Origin: an uncultured Roseburia sp.
GTDB taxonomy: Bacteria; Bacillota; Clostridia; Lachnospirales; Lachnospiraceae
Direction: 5' to 3'
DNA length: 47,632 nt
Assembly (NCBI GenBank): GCA_934317215.1
Contig: CAKREH010000026.1
Location: 1 to 47,632 of the forward strand
In this document: piece after piece, positions 33,272-41,906 of the stretch
Layout: the number at the start of each line of letters is the position of its first letter
Position numbering within the stretch: the first letter of the stretch is position 1
Translations under genes and position numbers: made by a program
Notes under the pieces: generated by a model
What the model was told of the DNA's origin: nothing
Database searches by the model: none
The model's input: the letters and a program-made list of their open reading frames with translations, nothing else

Positions 33272-36200
33272 ATGAAACCAGTCAGTCTTACAATAAGTGC
33301 ATTTGGACCGTATGCAGGGGAGCAGACTATAGATTTTGAACGGCTTGGATCGCAGGGATTATTTCTGATCACAGGGGATACCGGGGCAGGAAAGACCACG
33401 ATCTTTGATGCAATCACGTTTGCGTTGTACGGGGAAGCCAGTGGCGATGTGCGCAAAGCGGATATGTTCCGCAGCAAATATGCAAAAGATGACGTGAAAA
33501 CATTCGTGCGTCTGACATTTGAGTACGCAAATAAACGGTATACAGTAGAGCGTAATCCGGAATATATGCGTCCGAAGGGACGTGGGACGGGAATGACAAC
33601 GGAAAAGGCAAATGCCACATTAGAATACCCGGATGACAGAGAACCTGTGACAAAAAGCAGGGAGGTCACGCGCGCGATCACGGAGCTGATTGGTTTAGAC
33701 TGCAGACAGTTTACCCAGATAGCAATGATTGCACAGGGGGATTTTCAGAAAGTATTGTTTGCCAACACGGAGGAGAGAGGAAAGATTTTCCGCCAGATAT
33801 TCGGGACGGACATTTATCGTGTGCTGCAGGACAAACTGAAAGATGCCGTAAAAAAGCAGTGGAAAGAATATGATGAACTGCGGCGCAGCATCAATCAGTA
33901 TATGGAGGGAATTGTCTGTGAGAGTGACTTTCTGGATGAAGAAGGGACAAGGATCGCAGAAAAAATAAATCTTTTAAAAAAGGAAAAATTTGACGGCAGG
34001 ATCGAGGAGGGAATCTCACTCTTAGAAGAGCTTTGTAAAGCGGAGGAATCTGTGCTGGAGTGCCTGAAAAAGAAAAAAGAGGCGTTGGATCAGCAGATAA
34101 AAAATGTGGATGAACTGAGTGGAAAAGTGCGTGAAAATGCAGACAGAAGGCGGTTGTTGGAAGAAAAACAGCAGAAGCTGAAGGACTTGGAAACGCTTCT
34201 GGTGCAGGCAAAAGCGGATATGGACCGAGCAGGAGAGGAAGCGGAATGTTGTGAAAAATTAGGCAGAACGATCGAAGAATATAAACAGAAGCTGGTGCTG
34301 TTTGAAAAAATACAGGAAATTGGTCTGTCGCAGGAAAAGAAGCACCAGGATATGGAAGAAAAGGTTCAGAAAAAGCAGCAGGAGGAACAGAGAAAGACAG
34401 AACTGGAGGGAAAACTGCGGCAGGAAAAAGAAACCTTAAAATCCTATGAGGGAATTACTGCGGAACTACAGCGCATCAAGCATGAAATGGGGCTGATCAC
34501 AGAAAAAAGGGATACGTTGAAAAATCAGAGAGACAGGATCTTTGCGCTGGATGAGCATATTTCAGATCAAAAGGAAAAACTCGTTTTACAAAAGAAAACG
34601 GAAGGGCGCCTTATAGAACAGGAACAAAAATTAAAAGAAGAACAGGAACAGAAAAAAGATGCGGCAAGGCAGGAAACTGTCTGTGAGAAGGAAGTAAATG
34701 AGATCCGGCAGAAAATAAGAGATCTGACAGTGATTGCAGAACAGTTGGACACGTCGGCAAAAGAAGTAAAAAGACTTGGCACAGAACTGGAAAACGTGCA
34801 GAAATCATATGAGGTAAAAAGCAGGGACTTACAGCAGCAAAAAGAAACGTGGGAGCAGCTTGCCGGTGCAGACAGCAGGGGAGAACAGGCAGAGAAAGCA
34901 ATATTGGAGAGATCAGAGAGGATACGCAGGCTCGAAGAACTGGAAAACAGGTTAAACGACTGGGAGAAAGTCAGCAGAGACAGGGAGAAAACTCAAAAAC
35001 AGTATCAGAAAGCGGCCACAGAGCAGAAACAGATCAGTGAACAATACCGGAAAATAGAACAGCAATTCTGGGATGCGCAGGCGGGAATGCTGGCACAGGG
35101 ATTAAAGGAAGAGGAACCTTGTCCGGTCTGTGGATCCATACATCATCCGATACTCGCAGTCATACCACAGGAAACACCGGATCGGGAAGTGTTAGAACAG
35201 GTAAAAGCAGAGGATGAAAAGGCAAGGGAGACTGTCAGCAGACTGAGTGAAAAAGCGCATCAGCTCGTGGCACAGGAAGAGGAAAAGAAGACTGCCGTAT
35301 TAAAAGATGCAGAGGAACTTCTGGAAGAAACAGTTGAAAAAATGTCTTTAAACGAAATAAAGACGCAGACAAAAAGGCAAAAGAGTGCTGATGAGGAGAG
35401 GAGGGAAGAATATAAAGATCAGAAAGAAAAAGCGAAAAAGGATCTGGATACCAAGCGTGTATTAGAAGAACAGATGCAGGCTGCGCAGGATGAACTGGCA
35501 ATGTTAAACGAACAGAATGTTTATCTTGGACAGATGCTTGCCACGGCGGCAGAACGGTGCACACAGCAGAAACAGCAGTGGAAGAAAAACGTTGCAGACT
35601 GTGGAACTGGCATAGAGCAGACAGAAGATCAAAAAACTGTTTTTGCACAGCTTATGCAGATTGAAAAAGCACGGAACACGCAGTTTTTACAGGCAAAAAA
35701 TAACAGGGAACGTGCAGAGCAGATTACAGATGAATTAAAAGAAAACGAAGAAACAATACAAAAGATAAGGGGAATAATCAGCAGTATTCAGGAAGAAATT
35801 GCAAAATTGACCGGAAATAGGGAAACTGCCGGAAAGCAGATCAGTGACGATATAAAATCTGCATGTAATTATATTACTTGTAATCAGAGCACTTTAACTG
35901 GAGATATAGATGTCGATACATTACAGACCATAAAAAACGCTGATGAGAGTCAGGTTTTGTCAATAGAAGATTTTGATGAAAAATCAGACCATGTACAGTC
36001 TGTGATTATTCTGCTGCAAAGAGCAGCCGATGAGAAAAAAGCGGAACTTTCCAAAAAACAGGAAGACGAACGAAAAAAGACTGCCTTAGAAAAAAAGATT
36101 CCGCTCGATGAAACAGAAATAAAAACACTTGCCGACCAGATCAATGTGGCAGAACAGGAGCTGGTACGTCTGCAGACAGAGTACGCAAATGAAGAAAAGA

Positions 36201-37129
36201 ATCTCAATGAGCTGAAAGAGCAGGTAAAGGATGTAACAAAAGAGGGGGTACAGACACAGATAAACGAGTTTACCCTGAAAAAAAGAAATTTAGAAGAGAA
36301 CAGAGAAAAGACAAGAGAAGCGTATCATAATTACGAAAAAAACAGAGAGACGGAAAAGGGCGTCATTCAGATGCTGCTTAGTCAGATTGAGGAAACAGAG
36401 AAAGCAATATCGTTTCCGGAAGAAGAGATCGAAAAACAGGCGGAAGAATTGCGCACAAAAAGAAGTGAGATGGAAGAAAACAGGGCTTCAAAATATACAT
36501 CCTATCGCACTAATATGGATATCTGCAAAAATGTCAGTAAGAAACAAAAAGAGATTGCGCAGACCGAACAAAAGTATGTCTGGATGAAATCTCTTTCCGA
36601 TACGGCAAGTGGGATGTTAAACGGTAAGGCAAAGATTGAACTGGAAACTTATGTGCAGATGGCTTATTTTGACAGGATACTGATCCGAGCAAACCGGAGG
36701 ATGCTTACGATGAGCAGCGGGCAGTATGAATTAAAACGTGAGGAAGAGACAGGAAGCCGCAAGGAAAAAGCAGGATTGGAACTTTGTGTGATTGATCATT
36801 ATAACGGGACAAAGCGTAGTGTAAAGACGCTTTCCGGTGGGGAGTCTTTCCAGGCATCATTGTCACTTGCGCTTGGACTGTCAGATGAGATACAGTCCTA
36901 TGCGGGTGGAATCCGTATGGATTCCATGTTTGTGGACGAGGGATTTGGCTCACTCGATGAGGATGCCTTAGAACAGGCGCTAAAAGCATTGCTGCAGCTC
37001 ACCGAGGGAAATCGTCTGGTAGGTATTATTTCGCATGTATCTGAATTAAAAGACCAGATCGACAAAAAAATAATCGTGACAAAGCAGCGGACGCCAGAGG
37101 GAATCAGCAGCGTTGCAAGAGTGGAGTAA
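33272..37129 (+). CDS. sbcC: Exonuclease SbcC (Rad50-like ATPase)
   Basis: A 1285-residue SMC-like ATPase, partner of SbcD. Walker A GDTGAGKT is at 35-42. Two long Glu/Lys/Gln-rich coiled coils flank a zinc hook CPVC at 617-620, which joins two SbcC arms. The C-terminal lobe has the ABC signature LSGGESFQ (1187-1194) and Walker B (DSMFVDEGFGSLDED). Length is somewhat above the usual 1000-1200 because of long coiled coils. AAAGGAA precedes the ATG. The prophage begins shortly after its stop, so the host neighbour is cut off. Confidence 0.95.
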   Translation: MKPVSLTISAFGPYAGEQTIDFERLGSQGLFLITGDTGAGKTTIFDAITFALYGEASGDVRKADMFRSKYAKDDVKTFVRLTFEYANKRYTVERNPEYMRPKGRGTGMTTEKANATLEYPDDREPVTKSREVTRAITELIGLDCRQFTQIAMIAQGDFQKVLFANTEERGKIFRQIFGTDIYRVLQDKLKDAVKKQWKEYDELRRSINQYMEGIVCESDFLDEEGTRIAEKINLLKKEKFDGRIEEGISLLEELCKAEESVLECLKKKKEALDQQIKNVDELSGKVRENADRRRLLEEKQQKLKDLETLLVQAKADMDRAGEEAECCEKLGRTIEEYKQKLVLFEKIQEIGLSQEKKHQDMEEKVQKKQQEEQRKTELEGKLRQEKETLKSYEGITAELQRIKHEMGLITEKRDTLKNQRDRIFALDEHISDQKEKLVLQKKTEGRLIEQEQKLKEEQEQKKDAARQETVCEKEVNEIRQKIRDLTVIAEQLDTSAKEVKRLGTELENVQKSYEVKSRDLQQQKETWEQLAGADSRGEQAEKAILERSERIRRLEELENRLNDWEKVSRDREKTQKQYQKAATEQKQISEQYRKIEQQFWDAQAGMLAQGLKEEEPCPVCGSIHHPILAVIPQETPDREVLEQVKAEDEKARETVSRLSEKAHQLVAQEEEKKTAVLKDAEELLEETVEKMSLNEIKTQTKRQKSADEERREEYKDQKEKAKKDLDTKRVLEEQMQAAQDELAMLNEQNVYLGQMLATAAERCTQQKQQWKKNVADCGTGIEQTEDQKTVFAQLMQIEKARNTQFLQAKNNRERAEQITDELKENEETIQKIRGIISSIQEEIAKLTGNRETAGKQISDDIKSACNYITCNQSTLTGDIDVDTLQTIKNADESQVLSIEDFDEKSDHVQSVIILLQRAADEKKAELSKKQEDERKKTALEKKIPLDETEIKTLADQINVAEQELVRLQTEYANEEKNLNELKEQVKDVTKEGVQTQINEFTLKKRNLEENREKTREAYHNYEKNRETEKGVIQMLLSQIEETEKAISFPEEEIEKQAEELRTKRSEMEENRASKYTSYRTNMDICKNVSKKQKEIAQTEQKYVWMKSLSDTASGMLNGKAKIELETYVQMAYFDRILIRANRRMLTMSSGQYELKREEETGSRKEKAGLELCVIDHYNGTKRSVKTLSGGESFQASLSLALGLSDEIQSYAGGIRMDSMFVDEGFGSLDEDALEQALKALLQLTEGNRLVGIISHVSELKDQIDKKIIVTKQRTPEGISSVARVE

Positions 37130-37153
37130 AAACAGCAGAAACATGGATTTTCC

Positions 37154-37276
37154 TTGACTTCACCACTGTATCATGTTATCATCACAAACAGAGTGAACAA
37201 AGCGTTCATGAAGGGGTACACCACCGCGGTAGACCATGCAAAAACAAAAAACGCTTATTTTTCAAGCAAAATTTAA
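37154..37276 (+). pseudogene. Regulated promoter with a 22-codon open frame at the prophage edge
   Basis: TTGACT (37154-37159), 17 bases, TATCAT (37177-37182), then an inverted repeat TGAAC-N5-GTTCA (37194-37208) and an ATG at 37208. The frame reads MKGYTTAVDHAKTKNAYFSS and stops at 37276. It has a promoter and operator but almost no coding length and no clear ribosome binding site. It may be the start of a host gene cut by prophage integration. The evidence is indirect. Confidence 0.35.
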
Positions 37277-37400
37277 TGTTTTGAATTTTATTTACACCAT
37301 TTTTACACCAAATTAGAAACCTTTTATATGACATGTAATCATGAAGTGGGGCATATGCTAGTGTGCGTAGCCTCATTTCTTTTTGTAAGGAGTCACAAAA
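37277..37400. other. AT-rich segment, possible prophage attachment region
   Basis: Between the truncated frame and the first phage-side gene. TTTACACCA occurs twice, at 37291-37299 and 37302-37310, like arm-type integrase sites. Base composition drops to the low GC of the phage here. The other att site is outside the window, so the core cannot be defined. Confidence 0.35.
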
Positions 37401-37571
37401 ATGAAATGCTTTCTCGATAAAGATATAAACAAATGTCCATATTTTCTATCAGCAGAAGAGGAGTGTATATCAAAATCCAAATGTAGCTTCCAAGAAAAGA
37501 TAGATCCCAAAATAGACTGTGGATATGTGAGAAAAGAACGTTGGTATGAAAAATATTATAAGAAATCGTAA
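37401..37571 (+). CDS. Small cysteine-rich protein at the prophage end
   Basis: A 56-residue protein starting at ATG 37401 behind AAGGAG, and ending just before a strong terminator. Five Cys (3, 12, 22, 28, 40) and many Lys/Glu suggest a metal-binding or disulfide-bonded small domain; the first stretch reads MKCFLDKDINKCPYFLSAEE. No family recognised. It is convergent with the integrase remnant. Position next to the integrase suggests a phage accessory gene or excision-related protein. Confidence 0.65.
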   Translation: MKCFLDKDINKCPYFLSAEEECISKSKCSFQEKIDPKIDCGYVRKERWYEKYYKKS

Positions 37572-37613
37572 AAAATAGGGTACTACAAATTAATGTAGTA
37601 CCCTATTTTTTAT
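37572..37613. terminator. Bidirectional terminator at the prophage end
   Basis: AATAGGGTACTACA pairs with TGTAGTACCCTATT around a short AATTAA loop, with A and T runs on both sides. It separates the 56-residue gene from the integrase remnant. Confidence 0.88.
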
Positions 37614-37819
37614 TACATTATTCTTTTATATTCTGACATTATTGTTTCATTATCACATTGACAATAAATCATAGTAGTATCCAATTTACTATGTCCTAAA
37701 ATTGATTGAATGTATGGAGCAGCCATACCATGAGCAAGGGCATTAGAAGCAAATGTTCTTCTACATTTATGAGGATGGACATCCTGGGAAACAATTAATA
37801 AATCATAACCTTTTATTTT
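37613..37819 (-). pseudogene. C-terminal remnant of a tyrosine integrase
   Basis: The last 68 codons of a phage-type tyrosine recombinase. It keeps the HxxR (in HPHKCRRTF), the GH (in ILGHSKLDTTMIY) and the nucleophile Tyr, but lacks the first catalytic Arg, Lys and the whole N-terminal part; an intact enzyme has about 350-400 residues. The open frame starts at a TGA inside the end of the adjacent tail gene and has no start codon or ribosome binding site. A deletion that joined the tail gene to the integrase end is the simplest explanation. Confidence 0.85.
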
Positions 37820-40668
37820 TCAACCAACTGTGCAAGTTTTAATTCAATATCGCTGACCTTTTCCCAGAGATTTTGAACAGAAAATGTGATGATAGCTATA
37901 AATTCTTCATAGCGTAAGGAATAAATGTATTCTGGATTGCCGTTTTTATCTAAAACAGGGCGTTCTTTTTCTACTTTATCTCCATTTTCATCTTCTTCAA
38001 AGTATACTTCCGTTTTCTGGTCTTTGCAAAATCCAGCAAAATCAAGATCGGTTAATCCACACTCAGACATTGCTTGTTCTACATCTTGTGAAATGAATCC
38101 GATATGTGTACGACCAGAATCTCCATCAATGAATTGAAATGATACAGGCTGTAATTTTAAGAAGAATTGTAGGTGCTTATCTGTAAGCTTATGTATATTC
38201 TTTTTTAAATTTCTATCAGATGTTGATATAGTTGCTGTTGTAGCAAAAAGTTGTTTCCAACGATAATTTCCAGATCCTAAATTTGTATATCCATTGACAG
38301 CCGCAGTACCAGCTTTGTTATATGTTCGAAAATTTGCACCCTCGGCAGAAAGTCCAACACGAAGGTCGCCAGCAGATGCGCCTACACCGTTAACGCAAAA
38401 TTTATATGGATTATATATATATACATTATTTGGGTCTTCACCGCCCCATACCCAAGATGGCTGTCCTCCTACATCTGCCCAGATCCAGTTTTTATTGCAG
38501 GATGCAGAGGTTGGTAACTTGGAATTTAATAAATCTGTTACACTTCCGACATTTCTTATGGTTATAGAATTGCATGTAATGTTTCCACTCCTGCAATCTA
38601 TTCCGACAGTCATTCCGTGTCCAGAACAACCGTCTACAAATCCAACTCCGTACCATGATTTGATGATTAGATTTGCAACGTCAGCCCCATTTCCATCTCC
38701 GTTACCATTAAAAATTCCTGTATTGCCTGTTGTCTGAACACCGAGAACCATTCCATTGGCATCTGAAGCAGTACTACCTGGTAACTTATGTTGTCCAATG
38801 ATAGTTCCAGTCATTGTTCCGCCGGAAAGAGATAGTTTTCCATCAAGTATCCCTTTTAAGAAGCCACGGTCACTTAACCATAAATCGCCAACACCTCCAA
38901 GAGTATGTCCTCCCATTTCTATATTGCCAGTCATTGTTCCGCCGGATAATGGTAAGCAGTTTGCTAAACTGCTGTTTAACGATGATATCGCTCCCGTGCA
39001 TGTCCCATTCCCAATCTTAGAAATATCCGTCGTTCCAAGCATTTTATAGAGATACCGCACATTCTTGAACATCTGTGACACCTTTGCAAAAATAGAAGAA
39101 TGTTTTTCGCCGCTTGATAATTTCGATACATTCGTCCATGCTGACGCTGATTCGTCTGCGGAATCACTGCTTGTAAATGATGTAATATTCTCTGCTGTAT
39201 CTCCACCAATGGTTGCTGCATCAGAAAGATTGTCCAATTTTTCTTTGTCTTTCGGACTCATTAAGCCTGCTGCTGATTGTGTTGCATTATTTGCGATAAG
39301 CGCTCCGTCTTTGGTTAACTGGCAGATTTTTTTGACGGTACCATCATTATTAAAACAAATAAATCTCAAATCACCTTTGAACGCATCCAGTTCCCATCTT
39401 AAACCGATATCATCTGGGGATATAATCTGAATATTCCCTCCCTCGCTGCTGGTATAAATTTTTACTTTCTCGCCAACTTGTAATTGACCTGTTAACGTTC
39501 CTCCACTGATAGGAAGCGCACCGATATCAGCAGGTGTGAGGTTCACATTTCCCTGACGGTATGATTTTTCTTTCGCACCTTTCACGCCAGTCAAAGAACT
39601 TCCATTAGACCATTTTTGAACCAACTCGGAAGTTATACCATCAAGCACAGATTTATTATTATGGGAATGCTTTTTATCACTTGCATCATTCCATTTAGTT
39701 CTTTCATCCAATGTAATATGAATAGTGTCATTTCCTGTATGAGTATCTAATTCATTTTGATTTGCTTTTGTTCCTATAGATTTATCTAATGCTTCTACAA
39801 CAGATTTATTTTTTTCGATAGCGTCTGCAACTTCTTTCAATGTATCCATTGTTTCAGGTGCTCCATTGATTAAATCTGCAACTTTTTTATCTGTGTATTT
39901 ATTTGAATTTGCATAAGCATCATCAATGGCTTTTTGCTGTGCTGTGGAAACAGGTTTATCAACATCAGAAGTATTATCAACATTTCCTAATTGAATCTGG
40001 CTTTTTGTTGTCTTATGTGGGTTATCGAAATTATTAATGTGTACAAGCAATGAAGATATAGCTTTTTTTATTTTTCCAAATGCAATAGATAATTTTTCAC
40101 CACTTGAGATATTTTCTAATTCGGTAGCTTCCGCATACGTTGGAGTTTGATCGTTTGTTGTAACATTTGGCACATTACCAAGTCCAACTTGTTTTTTATT
40201 TACTTTATGTGGATTCATAAAATCAACTAAATGATATATCATTTTTTTTACAACATTCGAATCAATTGAAGATTCAATTTCCTTATCACTAAGAACTGAT
40301 TTTTTTACAATGATATTAAATTTAGCCGTAGAAACAATTTCTTTAGTTGACGTACTTATTAATTGAATTTCTGACTCACATACTCCCGAAACAGTAGTAG
40401 CTTGTTCTGGTAATATAACTGATACAGTACCATCATTATTCTTAAACAAATGGTCTATATCATCTTCATCTATATACGTATATGTATTATCTGGTTTTGA
40501 AATTTTTAGAAATATACTTACTTCTGAAGGAATGCTATATGGTTTCCCATTATCAGACAAAGTAATAAGAATATTCCTTGAATCTGCATCGTCTTGACTG
40601 CAATGCACATTCTGCACTCTTGATATTGTCAAGTCCAATGTAATTTTTTGATTAAAAAATAAACTCAT
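37813..40668 (-). CDS. BppU-like receptor-binding tail protein with S74 chaperone
   Basis: A 951-residue phage tail protein. The N-terminal 120 residues resemble the BppU baseplate domain (FFNQKITLDLTISRVQN). The middle has two NPHK repeats (QVGLGNV and QIQLGNV) and fibre repeats LSGGTMTG. The C-terminal 135 residues are a peptidase S74 / intramolecular chaperone domain (TSDRNLKKNIHKLTDKH, then GFISQDVEQAM), which helps trimer folding and then cuts itself off. GGAAGGAGA precedes the ATG. It is the last tail gene before the integrase remnant, and likely contacts the host cell. Confidence 0.85.
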   Translation of the reverse strand: MSLFFNQKITLDLTISRVQNVHCSQDDADSRNILITLSDNGKPYSIPSEVSIFLKISKPDNTYTYIDEDDIDHLFKNNDGTVSVILPEQATTVSGVCESEIQLISTSTKEIVSTAKFNIIVKKSVLSDKEIESSIDSNVVKKMIYHLVDFMNPHKVNKKQVGLGNVPNVTTNDQTPTYAEATELENISSGEKLSIAFGKIKKAISSLLVHINNFDNPHKTTKSQIQLGNVDNTSDVDKPVSTAQQKAIDDAYANSNKYTDKKVADLINGAPETMDTLKEVADAIEKNKSVVEALDKSIGTKANQNELDTHTGNDTIHITLDERTKWNDASDKKHSHNNKSVLDGITSELVQKWSNGSSLTGVKGAKEKSYRQGNVNLTPADIGALPISGGTLTGQLQVGEKVKIYTSSEGGNIQIISPDDIGLRWELDAFKGDLRFICFNNDGTVKKICQLTKDGALIANNATQSAAGLMSPKDKEKLDNLSDAATIGGDTAENITSFTSSDSADESASAWTNVSKLSSGEKHSSIFAKVSQMFKNVRYLYKMLGTTDISKIGNGTCTGAISSLNSSLANCLPLSGGTMTGNIEMGGHTLGGVGDLWLSDRGFLKGILDGKLSLSGGTMTGTIIGQHKLPGSTASDANGMVLGVQTTGNTGIFNGNGDGNGADVANLIIKSWYGVGFVDGCSGHGMTVGIDCRSGNITCNSITIRNVGSVTDLLNSKLPTSASCNKNWIWADVGGQPSWVWGGEDPNNVYIYNPYKFCVNGVGASAGDLRVGLSAEGANFRTYNKAGTAAVNGYTNLGSGNYRWKQLFATTATISTSDRNLKKNIHKLTDKHLQFFLKLQPVSFQFIDGDSGRTHIGFISQDVEQAMSECGLTDLDFAGFCKDQKTEVYFEEDENGDKVEKERPVLDKNGNPEYIYSLRYEEFIAIITFSVQNLWEKVSDIELKLAQLVEK

Positions 40669-40688
40669 TTATTGTATATATCTCCTTC

Positions 40689-41516
40689 CTAAATTCCAAC
40701 TTTCCGAATAGGAGAGTAGGTTATTTTTATTTTGCAATTTAAATTTGGTGTAAAAGTATTACAACGCTCGTCATAGTTGTTGATAATTCGTGGGAAGAAA
40801 TAATTGAAATCATTTGCTAGATTATGAGATGAGAGAGAAGAAACGATAAGTTGATTTTTCCCATCAATTGTTATTACTTCACCAGATTTGCAATTTCTTA
40901 GTATGAAAGATTTTGTATCCATAGAATTTGTCAACTTAAAATTTCCTTCAGATAAAATAGTAATTTCCATATCTGGTCTAAGAGAATTGTTCAAATCTGT
41001 AGTCTCATCTGAGTTATTCCACAAATTAAAAGAAGTACCTGCCGAGCATTCATACTCAGTAGATACTTCATCCATAAAAGCAAATGGCGCATCTGTATAC
41101 AATGTCAGTTCTAAACCGATTATAGCGTCATTTAAGACTATTTGTTTTGAACTGAACGTTCCATTCCAATATACATGTTCATAGCCTTCTTTATCCAATT
41201 TAAAGCGTTTGTAGCCATCTTTACGACACAGCCATCGTTGTATAGCTGAAACTTCCTCGCATGAAAGTCTCATTTCTTCTTGATTTTTTAATCGACATGG
41301 ATTCTTACAAATCTGAAAAGTAGCTGATAAAGCTGTGTCGTAAGTGGAAGAATATAAATTAAAGCGATTGCTGCCGATGGGCTTTATCTGATTAAAAGTA
41401 ACATCTGTTCCAGAAGAGACAGTTTCTATACCGCCTCCACTATCAAAAGAACAGAGCATCATACCATAATCAGATAGCATTTCACCAGCATATTCAAAAT
41501 CTGTACATCCTTTCAT
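40689..41516 (-). CDS. Phage distal tail-like protein
   Basis: A 275-residue protein with the features of distal tail (Dit)/tail-family proteins: a short conserved start (MKGCTDFEYAG), a strand-rich first half with a galectin-like second half, and the position among tail genes. Sequence support is moderate. It begins 3 bases after the upstream stop, and is followed by the BppU-like gene after 20 bases. It would form a ring at the tail tip. In most siphophages Dit precedes the large tail protein, so the order here is unusual and the call uncertain. Confidence 0.6.
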   Translation of the reverse strand: MKGCTDFEYAGEMLSDYGMMLCSFDSGGGIETVSSGTDVTFNQIKPIGSNRFNLYSSTYDTALSATFQICKNPCRLKNQEEMRLSCEEVSAIQRWLCRKDGYKRFKLDKEGYEHVYWNGTFSSKQIVLNDAIIGLELTLYTDAPFAFMDEVSTEYECSAGTSFNLWNNSDETTDLNNSLRPDMEITILSEGNFKLTNSMDTKSFILRNCKSGEVITIDGKNQLIVSSLSSHNLANDFNYFFPRIINNYDERCNTFTPNLNCKIKITYSPIRKVGI

Positions 41517-41519
41517 GTT

Positions 41520-41906
41520 TTATTCCTCTGTAACTAAATTGAAACTCATTAAGACTGCAAGCATCTGAGGGGAGATAGTTACGTTCGATAATGATTTCAC
41601 ATCAATAGATTTTAATTCATCTACATCTACCTCCTCTGAAAACAAAGTAGACATTCTTTTGTTAAATTCTTCCTTGTTTATAATTTCTTTCACAGAACCA
41701 TCATCGTTTGTAACAACCTGTCCATTTTCTTTCAATGCACAATCAGCAACAATTTTATTTCTTTTTTCATCTAATACCTGTTTTGGTACAGACAATATTT
41801 TTATATTATTTATAATAGTAACAGCGGTATTTAGGTTTACTTCCTTAGTAGAAAGAAACGAAAATACTTCGCTAATATTGTGAATATCAATTCCTTTTAA
41901 TTTCAT
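41520..41906 (-). CDS. Small phage tail-region protein (DUF1617-like)
   Basis: A 128-residue protein rich in Lys, Glu and Val, with no signal peptide or membrane helix. Its size and position between tail genes recall the DUF1617 phage proteins, but the match is by general character only. GGAGGAATT precedes the ATG. It overlaps the end of the large tail gene by 20 bases and sits 3 bases before the next gene, so all are translated from one transcript. Confidence 0.6.
   Translation of the reverse strand: MKLKGIDIHNISEVFSFLSTKEVNLNTAVTIINNIKILSVPKQVLDEKRNKIVADCALKENGQVVTNDDGSVKEIINKEEFNKRMSTLFSEEVDVDELKSIDVKSLSNVTISPQMLAVLMSFNLVTEE

Noticed and set aside
37205..37232. T-box-like sequence (AGGGG...ACCGCGG)
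   Set aside because: It departs from AGGGTGG-N-ACCGCG, and only about 20 bases separate it from the start site, leaving no room for a specifier stem.
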